DNA of 64,000 nt from Allium sativum (GCA_030737875.1 CM060925.1:480189514-480253513), one strand, 5' to 3'. Positions 38,001 through 50,109 are shown, counted from the stretch's first letter. Translations and numbers: made by a program. The notes: a model not told the origin generated them from the sequence alone.

Positions 38001-38963
38001 CCTATAGATACGGATGTCTTCTGGGGGATCCAGACGAAACCATTGTGTATCTGCGATTCGTGAACAATCAACATATCAATATCACATTGGCACTTTCCAT
38101 ATCTGTATTTTTTTAAGATTTTTTTTGAAATATTTTTCACTGGAAGTTGAAGCAAGGATATTTAGTACTTGTAGATTTTAGTCGTGCGCCTGACCAGCGT
38201 TTGCCTAACATCTGTGAGAACGACAATCGACTTGTCAAGCTTCGAGTTATCAAATATTTTTAAATAAATAATTTGAGATTAAAATATATCTAATTTAATA
38301 AGTAAAATATATCTAATTTAATAATACAAATATTTTCTGCCTGAATTTTGGGTTATGTATAAAAGTTATAAAGAGATCTCGATTTTGGAAATTTCCAAGT
38401 CAATAATTTGTAATTTGAAGAGAAAATGTTTAACACTCTTCAATGAATGTTGGGAAAGATTTAATGATTGAATGTGAGGAGATTGGGTTGAAATGAAAAA
38501 AAATGGATAAGTATGCATTGATCGATAAGGTTTATAAAGAAATATGGAATAATTCGAGATGCTTAAATCCAATTTCAGAGATTTGAAATTTAATAAGAGA
38601 ATGGTTTTGAAAAGAAGCTATATGATTTTGATTCTCTTATAAGATCAATAGAATAAGAAATTGGGAGATATATCAAAATAATTTGAGATAGAGATTGGTC
38701 TAAGGAAATTGAATATAGTTTAAAGTGACATGAAAATTGGGACGATAAAGAAAAATCGTATTTGATCAAAATTGATCTTCAAAAAAATTTGGTTTTGCGA
38801 GTTAATTGAATATGATAAATAAAGAAGACTGATGACTTGAATATCAATATTTAAATTAGTTGTGGAAAGTTTCACATAATACGAAAATTTGAAGTATACA
38901 CTGGTATAATCCTAACGATCTCTCCTTTTTGAGGACGAAAAGTTTTTAAGAGGGAGAGATTAA
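35078..38963 (+). mobile_element. B internal region: primer site, gene-free body, polypurine tract
   Basis: Bases 35080-35091 read TGGTACCAGTTC, two bases from the LTR, matching the TGGTATCAGAGC primer site at 9 of 12 positions. Bases 38948-38959 (aagagggagaga), preceded by 'gaggacgaaaag', match the polypurine context of D. No gag or pol is recognisable in 3.9 kb, so B is non-autonomous. Bases 36834-36905 match an island that lies inside the LTRs of D and E, and 37495-38062 holds a spaced tandem repeat. Confidence 0.85.
37495..38062. repeat. Four spaced ~85-110 bp repeats in B internal region
   Basis: Units begin near 37499, 37611, 37712 and 37979. Each has a 'cgcaggg.tg.agatagcct' head, a 'ttcttggggga' middle and a 'gtaaccattgtg....tgcgatc' tail. 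The tail 'aaccattgtg' is invariant in all four while spacers differ. Confidence 0.88.
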
Positions 38964-41900
38964 TGTAACGACCCAGAAATTTCGACAACTGGAATATAAA
39001 ACTAATCCAAGAATTAACTATCAATAATCAATTTTATATTAATACTAAAATAAAAATTGAATATATTGTTTTGTGTATGAATTGAATTCAATATTTAATT
39101 CAGAATGGATTGTTGTGAAGCAAATGTCTATTGTTGAATATTTGAAATTGATTTTGGCTGGATATTTGAATTGATATGAAATTAAACTGAAATTATAAAT
39201 TGTTGAATATAAAAAAAAATGAACATTATTAAGGTTAAATAAATGGGAATTTTTATTTGTAGAAATATATGGAAAAGTGGTTTGGATATGTGTATATAAA
39301 GGAATTGGAATTTACGTTCTAATTTTAGAATCGAACAGAAGTGTCGATGGACAAACAAAATAAAATCTGTTAACTAGTAATTAAAAACGACGTCGTATAT
39401 AGACAAAGTCGGGTGACAACCAAAATAATTTTTATTGGATTCAGAACGCGAAGACGAAATGGTACGTGTAATTTTTGTTGTACTTGGAGATAGTGGTTAC
39501 GGTACGAATATTGAGTGTTCAACATCAGTTTACAGTGCCAGTTAAATATTTAATTAAACATAGGTAAAACCTCCCTCAGTTAAAAATCGCGTAGGCTTAC
39601 GGTTGAACGCGCAGCTACCCTAAAGATCTACGATTTAACTTAATCCTTATTCCCAAATTTCTTACTCTATAAATCGTGTGTTTCTCCCCAACTTCCCTGA
39701 GAAAAAATCAATTCTTTCTCTCCTTTTTCATTTTACGGCCGAAGCCTAATCTCGTTTTTTCCCTTTTCAATGAAAATCAAAACTTTCCCCAAAAACTGAA
39801 TAATGGCCGCCTCCACCAATTCATTCTTCCTCCTCTTCGAAATAGAATCGCTACCTCCTCCAAAAATCGAAGCCTTGGAATCACCACCTTCTTCCAAGTG
39901 GCCACAGCAGCGCATCCGTTCTCAAAAGTCCAGATCTTGCGCCACCCTGAGCCCGAGTCAATGCGCCTTCGGGCTTGGAGACCAGCGTCTATGATCAATG
40001 AGCACACCGCTTCCCATCGTCACCGAAAAATCCATGACCAGATCCTCCTTCAATTCGTTTCAGGTCTGAGAGAAAGAGGGGTTGAGTTCTTCCCACCATC
40101 ATCAGGAATTGCTATTCGAGGGGACTACGCAACATCATCTCAGTTCGTGTCAATTTGGGTAACACAGTAGTACGGTGAGTTTTAAACTCATGATTCATTT
40201 TAATTCAAGTATTTTACCACTGTTATTAACTTAAGCATAATAGTGACATTGGGTGCTGATTACGGTTTGGGTGAATCAATAAGTTTCATCTGTGTTTCCA
40301 TTTCTGTGTGATGCGAGGTTAGAAGGGTATGTCCATTTGAGCTTATATGTGCATACACACATAAATATATGGTCTTTGGTATTGAACTGTGTTTTTGGCC
40401 TGTGGTGTTGCTGTTACACACATGACTTTTCTCCCATTACTGCTCCGCCATGCATGATTGTATAAATATTAGTGGCCCTAGTTATCGTGTTAAAATAGAA
40501 CACATACAGGGTCTAAGTGACCTTTGAATGATTGTGAGAATTGGAAGTAAATTGATACATATTTAAAATGGTCTATTTCTGGAACATGTGCTTACAAATC
40601 CTTGCTGTGTTCGCTCACCTTAAGCATGGGTCCAACTTGCCATTTGTATCTAATTTTAATAGCTACATGCCCCTGTGTTTTTCCTTGGACCTGTTGTGGT
40701 GCACATCTTGCAAATATTGTTAGTTCAGTACTGTAGATCACATTTTTGAGTATTCATTATTATGTTGGCGCTTCTCATTTGAGACACTACCACATTAAAT
40801 CGGTTTCAGATACCTGTTAATAAAGTGGACTATTGGTTTTAAATCTAAACTGTTCACCCTAAAGTAGAACTGTTGGACTCAGGAGGGTTAAGGCAAGTCA
40901 AGCGTGAAGTTAGGCTATTGATCATATCGGATGCATAACATGAGTTAAGATTTTGGTTAGCCTTACTGTGCACAAACAAATTTTCAATAGCGCTATCTAC
41001 TGCATTTAATAGTCAATGTCAATTATATACTATTCTAAGGGAATCATGAAAATAGCATATATTGTTACCTTGAATCTTGGAAGGCCAAATCCATTTTATT
41101 AGCTTTAGGACCACTATTGTTTGAAGATTTTCTCAGTAAACATGTCCCTCTTCCTTTTATTTTGACTGAAATGAGACCATTTTTAGGGGAAAATGTGTTG
41201 TAACATATACTCACCATAAATTGGAAGAGTAGAAACAAAATTCACAACTGCTTTAACCTTTTTCCATCATTTACATTTATCATTATGGCATGTCTAGAGT
41301 CCTTGAATTATTGATTTGCACCCGACATCTAAATACTTGGAGAAATGTTGAAATTAAATATTGTACTTCCACTAAAAAGAGAGGAAAAGAGAAGAAGAAA
41401 AAAGGAAAAAATAAACACATGGCATCATGCATCAAAGAAGTCAACGTTTTTGTAGCTCTAGTAAACTATTTGGGGTACATAACATCAACGTAAATATACC
41501 CTGGGCAGCCATATATATTTTGCCTTTAGAACCAAATACATGCCATTTTTTTGGAACTGAGTGACCATTTCATGCATGTGGCTTGAGTAATTGTGTATCC
41601 CTGAGAATTTATTCACTGACAAATGGCTGCTGATCCTTGGTTCTAATAAGTTAATGACTTTTGGTTGAAAAAAATTTGGATGCTTGATACAGTGGTTATA
41701 TTTATATAAAAGAAAGTACATTGCAATACACATGTGGTACTTGTTGTAAATTGATGCCTCACTAAATATACTTAGCTCAGACTGATTTTTGGAAGAAACA
41801 CCATACTGGATAAATACTGATATTAATATACATTCACATTATATGCTTGGCAGTCGATATAATTGAGATTTACATAAATAATTAAACTAACATTACATTA

Positions 41901-42543
41901 GTGGCTAATTACTTGGTTTGATAGGTTATTATGGCTGCATGGATATTTCATGCCTTATGTGTAATCCGAATAGATATGATGTACTCCCTGCTATGTTTTA
42001 AAATCTAAAATACTTGCATAACCGTGTCTTGCTTATCCTTATCTCTATATCGAATTTCAACTTGTCTATGATTTCTTAGATGTTGGATATATTAGAAGGT
42101 AGTAACTTGATAAGTCAATATTTCTTTTAGTTTATATTTAAGTTAAATTACTTGAATACAACCTGACCCGAGTTTTTTTTTTTGCTCGGGTCAGGGTCAG
42201 ACACTGAGCAGTACAGATTTATAGTTTATAGCTCAGGATTCGATGATTGGCAAAGCCGGGGATTCCAAGAGATGCGCACTCTGAAGATTTTTAAAATAGT
42301 AAATATTTCTTGTGAATTAAAACCGCATTTTTATTCCGCTGTACATAGAAAAGTTTTGTATTCAAAATCTCTGATTATAAATAAAAGTTTTATTCCACTG
42401 TTAAATACTATGTTATTATTATTCTGTATTTCGGTGTTGATTCTGTTTTTAAACTATTTAAGCTAAATAATTATCCATCGATTTGAACATTTTAAGTTGG
42501 TTTAAATACAAATTTAAAGCAGTCCAAAAGGCGGGACGTTACA
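38964..42543 (+). mobile_element. B 3' LTR (3580 bp)
   Basis: It starts 'tgtaacgaccc' directly after the polypurine region and ends 'gggacgttaca'. It is the complete reference for the broken 5' LTR. The first ~1 kb is present only here. The 164-codon frame at 39676-40170 starts just after the TATA box and is probably leader sequence, not a gene. The base after the LTR (42544) is A2 LTR sequence; the other B flank is outside the window, so the TSD cannot be checked. Confidence 0.9.
39668..39674 (+). promoter_or_regulatory. Probable TATA box of element B
   Basis: The sequence 'ctctataaatcg' is followed 25-35 bp downstream by a pyrimidine-rich stretch (cttccctgag), the usual layout of a plant LTR promoter. 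It would put U3 at about 38964-39700. The matching region of the 5' LTR is outside the window. Confidence 0.55.
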
Positions 42544-42904
42544 ACTTATAGCTGCCAGCCTCCAGAATTCGACTGCCACATCAGCTCTAGGGGGAATCGG
42601 GCCACGGGTCGATACCCACTTGGGTCCAGATGATGAAAATTAACATGTGTGCACTTTACAGGTGCGCCAGTGCAAAAATACCTTGGCGCACTTGTCAAGT
42701 ATGCTGATATTTCTTGCTCTTTTCGCCAAAACTTCTACCGTTCATAACTTCTTCATACGTTATCTGTTTTACGCAAACCAGGTGTCTATCTTGACCAGAA
42801 TTTTGAGACGGACGCAATGATGTAATATGTTTCCCTTAATTCTGCATATTAAATTAATTGTTCCTTAATTTATCCTCCTTTGTGTTAAAATACGGGGTGT
42901 TACA
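42544..42904 (-). mobile_element. Element A2: 3' LTR end
   Basis: Homologous but diverged from the right end of the A1 LTR: 'cataacttcttcatacg', 'acgcaatg', 'tttcccttaattct' and the terminal 'acggggtgttaca'. The remainder of this LTR lies to the left of B, outside the window. Confidence 0.85.
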
Positions 42905-43093
42905 TTCTCCCCTACTTCAAAGGATTTCGTCCCCGAAATCTCCAAGTTAAGAAGAATGTATCCTACCATCCATCATCCATCTACTCATCCACTAATCATA
43001 GGCATCCATTGTCCTTAAAATTTTCTAATGCTTATATGAACATATGCAAAAGTGAGTGTATATGTCCCAACACTAATGTGAAAGATTAGGCAG
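42905..43093 (-). mobile_element. A2 polypurine tract and 3' non-coding region, left part
   Basis: Begins with 'ttctcccctacttcaaagga' (polypurine tract on the minus strand) and follows A1 4529-4710 closely. It is interrupted at 43093 by solo LTR C after the TSD copy ggcag; the A1 sequence 'gatcaggcggtctactgatt' is the empty site. Confidence 0.87.
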
Positions 43094-43897
43094 TGTAACT
43101 CCCCACCTCCGCTAGGGTCACTCACAAAGGGAATGCACTAACTTTGGTGGAGTATTATCTAGGTAAACATGCACAGAAAATATTACAAGACAGAACATAT
43201 AAAGACAGCGGAAGAAAACATGATTTCATTACTTTATAACATTAATAAGGTCTAAACCCTTTTACATCAAAGTGCCATTAAATTACTTACATCGAAACCT
43301 GTCTTGCAAAAATAAAGAAGCATAAAATCCATAGTCATAAGTTATTCCCCAAGTAAAACAATAAAATAGCCATAGCCAAGAAAAGTCCAAACCATAGATG
43401 ATGGTCTTGAAGCAGAAAATCCGCACTAAGTAGCAACATTTCCTCCTTGTAAACCTGGGGGGGGGGAACGGAAGAAAAAGAGGCGAAACAAAACGGGTCA
43501 ATCATTAAGACTGAGTAAGTCCTAGTGACTTTCAGCCTAAAAACAGGTAAGAGTAACATGACATGTATAAACCGAAAGTAAATATAAGCATGATGACAAG
43601 ATAAACAGATCAAACTAAGATAACAGGATAAACTCAAGTAACAAGATAACCAAGGTAACAGGATAACCAAGGTAAACTCGGAATAGCATCGCATGTCTAA
43701 CGTCCTCTACACCAACCGTACTAGCATCCTAACTCGTATCATCCCTTCCATGTATATGTATAGTCCCTTGCCGTATATCGTACGGGTTCCATCACGTTAT
43801 TCTATACTACTACAACGTAGTGTCTCCATCCTTGAAATCGCTCGGACTACCATCCTTGTTCTGGCCAGATTCCCTTATCATGAATTATCGCGTGTTC

Positions 43898-44070
43898 AAC
43901 TAGGATTTACGCCACCTAGGACCACTAGGGATTATGCTACTTATTGAACAATTTCTGGATTTGATTAGGGTTTATGCCACCTAGGACCACTAGGGATTAC
44001 GCTACCTAATGGACGTTTTCGACTAGGGTTTATGCCACCTAGGACCACTAGGGATTACGCTACCTATCGA
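43898..44070. repeat. Three ~60 bp repeats in LTR C
   Basis: Units near 43898, 43962 and 44019 share 'ttatgccacctaggacca' then 'ctagggattacgctacc'. The spacers between units differ. Confidence 0.9.
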
Positions 44071-44458
44071 ATAAGGCCCTACGTCATGCTTTAGTCGATC
44101 GGCTCCCTACAAGTCCTAGCTCGTCGTGTGTCGGTGTCATACGGCCCAATCGCGAATGTAGCTACTCTGTGCTAGGTCCACCCTAGGGTGTATCAAGTCC
44201 TAGGGTGTCAACCACTGACACCATTTCAAGCACGCACAGTGTAAAACTACTGGTGCCCATGCCTGCTTTTTCAACTCCGGACTACGTGCACGACCATAGT
44301 CCGCTTGAACCTACAATGGCGCACCAAACTCAGCCGTCGTTTTGGTCGCTTACAATCAGCCCAGTAATCGTGCCGCACCCTAGCCTAGTCCCTAGGGTAT
44401 CGTGATACATCCAAGAGGGTTACTGCTGAAAAGGACCGAGTAACTAGGGTTTCCGTCC

Positions 44459-45475
44459 AGCAGGTTAAGTGTTGTCATCTAAATTCAAGACTTAACCCCT
44501 ATCAGTCTAGCATGTCCAGTAGGTTAAGTGTGGTCATTCAAGTTCGTGACTTAACCCGTCTACATGTCATGTCAAGATTGGCTAAGTGTTGTCATTCACG
44601 CTCATGGCTTAGCCCTATGAATCACGTGTCAAGTTGGTTAAGCGTATTCCAGCGGTTCATGACTTAACCATATCCAAATCATCATGTCAAATTGGTTAAG
44701 TATATTTAGGCTTAACCCCATCAAATTACCGTGTTAGATTGGTTAAGTATATTCAAGCGATTCATGACTTAACCCCATCAAGTTATCATGTTAGATTGGT
44801 TAAGTATATTCAAGCGATTCATGACTTAACCCCATCAAGTTATCATGCTAGATTGGTTAAGTATTTTCAAGCGATTCATGACTTAACCCCATCAAGTTAT
44901 CATGTTAGATTGGTTAAGTATATTCAAGCGATTCATGACTTAACCCCATCCACTAGTCAAATTATAACGGTTAAGTGTTACCCTCGTGAGTTTACTTAAC
45001 CTTACCATGCCTCGCGTTATACTAGTCGGGTGTTATCGACCCATTCAGGTTAAACTAACCCATCCTCTAATCGTGTTAGATGGTTAAGTGTCATCTAGAA
45101 ATCAAGTCCGGTTTTACTTAACCCACCCATCCATGTTATATTGGTTAAGTGTCATTAGCCAAATCAAGTTACTTAACCCTCTCGTCCATGTCATATTGGT
45201 TAAGTGTCATTATTCTAATCAAGTTACTTAACCCACCCGTCCATGTCATATTGGTTAAGTGTCATTAGTCTAATCAAGTTACTTAACCCACCTGTCCATG
45301 TCATATTGGTTAAGTGTCATTATTCTAATCAAGTTACTTAACCAACACGTCCATGTCATATTGGTTAAGTGTCATTAGTCTAATCAAGTTACTTAACCCA
45401 CCTGTCCATGTCGTATTGGTTAAGCGTCATTATTCTCATCAAGTTACTTAACCCACCCGTCCATGTCATATTCAT
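44459..45475. repeat. Array of about 17 hairpin units in LTR C
   Basis: Tandem units of 46-60 bp, each with GGTTAAGT near the start and ACTTAACC about 25 bp later, so every unit can fold on itself. There are two sub-families. One is '...tattcaagcgattcatgac' (57 bp, about 44693-44950). The other is '...gtcattaktctaatcaag' (55 bp, about 45074-45470), where units with 'attatt' and 'attagt' alternate. One unit has GGCTAAG (44580-44586) matched by CTTAGCC (44608-44614), a compensated change. The A1 LTR has one or two such units near 2918-3012. Confidence 0.92.
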
Positions 45476-45515
45476 TTATTATTTACTAATGCATCAACCT
45501 CTCACATTGGACTTA

Positions 45516-45691
45516 TTTGCGGTCACTGGATATGCCGGGCGGTTCCGGGCGGAATTACACCGCAAATCCATTCCAACCTCGGGTTCATGCATTACCACAA
45601 TCTAATCTTTGCCTATGACCTCTCACATTAGACTATTATTGTTGTGGTCACTGTATATGCCGGGCGGTTCCGGGCAGGATTACACCACAAC
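45516..45691. repeat. Duplicated hairpin unit, LTR C
   Basis: Unit 1 has TTTGCGGT (45516-45523) with ACCGCAAA (45559-45566). Unit 2 has GTTGTGGT (45641-45648) with ACCACAAC (45684-45691). The loops share 'tatgccgggcggttccggg'. Relative to unit 1, two stem pairs in unit 2 changed on both sides. Confidence 0.88.
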
Positions 45692-48600
45692 TCAAGTCTA
45701 ACCTCGTGTCGAAGACATCCGTTAGATTGTTAATTACATATGTGTCATCTAAGTCCAAATCCCCACTTTACATATGCCCAAGTTCCACCTTACATGCCCA
45801 TGAAAATATGTACCCAATTCTAGCCACTTTACATATGTCCAATTCTCGCCTATTTGTACGTATGTCAAGTTTATGCCAATTTGCCCAAATCAAGTTCTAG
45901 CAAAAATTACATTTTGTCGCATTCATGACCAAATAACCCACATCATGGTTCATGTTCCCAATTCCACTTATGCCTAATTTACATAAGCCCAATCCCTTGA
46001 TTTAACTTACATAGTCCCCAAAACTCGTGATTTAATTCATATGCCAATTCATGTACGCCCAAACTTGCAAATTACATTGGCGATACCCAAATTTCCCCAT
46101 ATACAAATCGCATGTAAATCGTAGTTTAGGCCTAGGTCCGAAATCGACCAAGGTTCATCAAAAGAAAATAAATAGGGGAAGGTAGAAACTTTGCATAAAA
46201 CAAGATCCGAGAGAAAAACATCATTACATGCATGATAAGGACATGAAAGAGTGATTTGCAACATGCATAGGCCCAAATTAATGTCATAGCAACATCCCCA
46301 AAGGTCAAGATCAAAAATGAACAAGAATGAGCATGGATCGATTATCATGCATAGATCAAATTTCAACTTTATCACTGAGACGACCCCAAACCCCGTACAG
46401 ACGGAGACAAGGGTTATCTTTGGAATATAACACAGAAACAGATAATAGCAGAACAGAATTAAATAAATACACCAGATAATGAACAATAGAATATACTAGA
46501 TAAAAGTAATCATCAGAGTTACACAGTATACAGGATCTTACTTAGTACAATTACAGTTCAGCTATACATAAATGTCTACAGCGGAAATCAAACAAAATAT
46601 GTACAATAGGAGCTGAACAGCATAAAAAGAGATAAATGATAGAATCTATCTTCAGCTCCATCTCTCCAGAGAAAGCCAGCTAAACCTGAATACAAGGCTG
46701 CCCGTGTAGAAAAAGGGGCACCCGAGTTTGAAAGTGAAACAAACTATGAGTCAGTCATGGGACTGGTATGAGAAATCCACTCAACACATTTGATATATGG
46801 CAAATCACAGGACCACGCCACTTTCGTGGAACGGGTGTACTCCATTGGATTGCCAGTGCTTTAAAACAAATCATTCTTTTAAATACCGCTATGCTTTTTA
46901 TAAAAATGAAGCCATTATAAGACTCAGTTCCCATCACACAATGCAACGCAAACCGGAGGATAGAGTTTTACCTTATAATGGCCAAAATATGATTGATACG
47001 AATAAAACAAAAGCATTTGATATTATTACTAGTATTTATATGTTTCAAAAACAATTTCGAATCATAACTATCAATCATAGACGACATGGGTACCATATAT
47101 CATGTCGCCATATATATATACAATCAAAACCGCACGATGTCGTATTTGGAAATTGGATTTCCATCATGAACCAAGGCAAAAGATAGTCCTTACCGAATTC
47201 GAGACGCTCTAGCCCGTGTCTCAGGAACAGCCGCAACTTCCCCTTGGAGCGACAGGGCCGGTCCACCGATGTGGATTATTATGCCTGAACTCTACGTTTC
47301 CCCGCCCTTTGGGGCATCAACGAGCCAACGAATGACTCCATCGGACCCGGATCGTCCGATCAAACCGAGGCGCCTCGCAACAGCAACAACCACACAGGTG
47401 AAAAGTATATAAATGTCAGGGCTGGTAGGTCACTGACACCACCCTAGCTAGAAAGAAACGCATGCCCTCCCTGAGGTTCTTCTCCCGTTTCTGGTTCATA
47501 CCGGGGTGTGAGGCTCGCGAATTCACATTATACACAAAGCTACGCCACACCGGCGGCGCTTTGATCATCACCACAAGACTTTGCTTTTCAACAGAAGCCC
47601 TGTTCATTTGCCACTTAGGCATGCCACACTAGCAATTCATGCCATGCGACTGATGTCCATCGATATACAACCTCTGAGCTCGTGCATCTCAGAGAAGGGC
47701 GTTAAGCAAAAAGAATAAATTCTCCGCCGCCAAACAGATGTATATTTAACAGAGATCAATCAACACAGAATAAAATCCAATGTCAGACACACAGTCCATT
47801 TACAAGTCCGTTCTGGGTCTGAACGAAACTGGAGGCACTAAATACCTCGCAAACCCATCGATCACCACGTACGTCTGGACAATCACCACTCATTATCCAT
47901 ATTTCGGGATGCCTCCCAATCAGGACTTCGGTTACCATCCAAACGAGGTGAAGATCTCCGGTCTTCGACCATCGTCTTCATCTTCGATTTCTTATCGTCG
48001 GGTCAGTTATTCAGAATGGGATAAACCCGGTCTTTCTGAGCAACTCGCGTATATAATAAACAAGTGCAACACTAAAATATACACGCATCATTTCAATTCA
48101 TTAGTCACTAACCGTCAATCAGTAAGAGAACGATTTCCCAAATATTAACCCCGAAGGCCGAAACCAACATCAGATCAATACCCCAGAAACCATTCGACTT
48201 AGCTAACCTTCAGTTAATTTCTAAATTTACATCCATATCGTTTATAATATTTTATAACGATTTATCGCTATCTTTATTTATTTTCAAATAGCCATTTTAT
48301 TTCAAACGACGCTTCGGGCCATAACGCGGCCGTGGCGCTGTTTTTCTTCAGATTTGATTTACACATATCTGAAAATCTAACCGTTGGATCTTTACAAAAT
48401 TTACATCATTAGAAAGATCTTTTTCAAAACGAATCCAACGGTTCCAGTTTCAGGAAAATCCGACGGTCGGATCTCCCGGTATAAACGTTAGAAGTTTCGA
48501 TTTCAAAATACGAACTGCAGCGTCGTTATTCGATTAAATATAATTATTTTTTTATATATATATATAAATATAATCGTTTCTAGCGCTATTTTTCTTCAGA

Positions 48601-48886
48601 TTTGAATTAAATATTCCAGACAATCCAACCGTTGGATTTTAACAAAGTTGGTGTCGATGGAAAGATTTTTCCAAAGCGAACCCAATGGTTGCGATTTCAG
48701 GAAAATCCGATGGTCGGATCTCCCGTACTAATCGTTTGAAATCACGGTTTCAAAACATGAACTGCACGGCCACGTTTCGTTTTAATTTTATTTATATTTA
48801 TATATCTATATAAATATAGTTCATTCAACAATTTCAATATCGTTTTCACTTCAAATATTTCACTAACGCCTTTAAATTTTGGAAAA

Positions 48887-49110
48887 TTTCGCCATAACCT
48901 CCTTTGTACGGGAGGGGCTGGGAAAATTCCCAAATAGCCACACGGGCGTCTCATGTCAAAAAGAAAAAGGAAAAGCCAAGCGGCTAGCCAACAGGCTCAT
49001 AAAATCATCACCCAAACAAAACAGTAAACGTGTACCTATTTGTCGGGCACAAAATTTTATTCCTCTTCTCTAGCCCCTTTGCTATAACCTGTTCAATAAA
49101 TATGCATGTA
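48887..49110 (-). repeat. Internal-type block inside D 3' LTR
   Basis: Contains 'ccataacctcctttgtacg', 'gccaagcggctagcca' and 'gtacctatttgtcgggca', in the same order as in the internal region of E (12745-12960). The first and third also occur in the D 3' non-coding region (51945-52526). It follows a decayed LTR-end-like sequence ('aactgcagcg' then 'aattataat' type) at 48500-48840. Confidence 0.75.
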
Positions 49111-49429
49111 CATATATACAGTTCTTATCACTTATCATTTTCCATTCAACTTCATATTCGATTCCATTTGGTTTAAAAAACACCATTCATTCTAATGTTG
49201 CATGCATAGGCAAAAATCATATCATTAGCTAATTAATGAATATTTCGACTCATGCATATTTATTTGAACGAGTTGCTATTTTTAACACTTCACATTTCAA
49301 CAAATCATGTATATAATAAAAATGTGATTTTTATTGTAAAACAATTTGTTTCAAAATAGGATTATTTTATACATTTCATATTGATGTAAAAATTGGGATT
49401 TTTATTATAAGACAATTTCTTTCAAAATA

Positions 49430-49728
49430 TGAATACCACTCAACACATGAATTTCAATTCAACGAATGAATATCGATTCAACACATGAAGGTTTTCTATA
49501 GTTTATATATATAGATAAAAATGTGATTTTCATATTTAAAACACGAATACCATTCAACACATGAATTTCAATTCGACGAATGAATATCGATTCAACACAT
49601 GAAGGTTTTCTATAGTTTATATATATAGATAAAAATGTGATTTTTATATTTAAAACACGAATACCATTCAACACATGAATTTCAATTCAACGAATGAATA
49701 TCGATTCAACCCATGAAGGTTTTCTATT
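49430..49728. repeat. 114 bp tandem repeat, D 3' LTR
   Basis: About 2.6 copies; 'caacacatgaatttcaatt' starts at about 49441, 49555 and 49669. Units differ at only a few positions. The same array with the same copy number is at 60455-60755. Confidence 0.93.
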
Positions 49729-50109
49729 CAATGAACAAATACAGTTTCAGCAAATGAAAATAATTCAAACACATGAATATTATTCAAAATTTCGGCAGCA
49801 TAACGGCAGGGTAGTTAAAACCGGGACCGTCCCTAGTACGGCTCCTCGCTCTACCTTAAAACCTCGCGGTTTTTGACAATGGGGATCATGCATCTAGTTC
49901 GCACGCAGGCGGCATGTATATATTTATTTCATTTCCACAAACTAATCCTATGTGGTTTCAACCAAATATTTCTCAACCACAAACGGGTATTTTTCAACCA
50001 CAATCAATCAATATCAACCACAAACAATTCCAACCAACCATTCTCTATCAATCAATTTTCACACCAATCACAACCAATAAATATCGTCCATGGTTTGTGG
50101 ACGAGGGGC

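Noticed and set aside
39676..40170. 164-codon plus-strand frame in the B 3' LTR
   Set aside because: It starts just after the probable TATA box and overlaps several other long frames on both strands. The matching part of the B 5' LTR (856-1060) has lost the frame (a TGA at the position of 'acatgatctcag'), and no domain is recognisable. It is more likely transcribed leader.
44459..45475. CRISPR-like reading of the regularly spaced repeats
   Set aside because: Units are tandem and the 'spacers' are themselves repeated. The context is a plant LTR and no cas genes are present.
46049..46486. 145-codon minus-strand hydrophobic frame, membrane-protein-like
   Set aside because: It crosses the D/C junction at 46376 and therefore joins unrelated sequences. 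The hydrophobicity follows from AT-rich composition.
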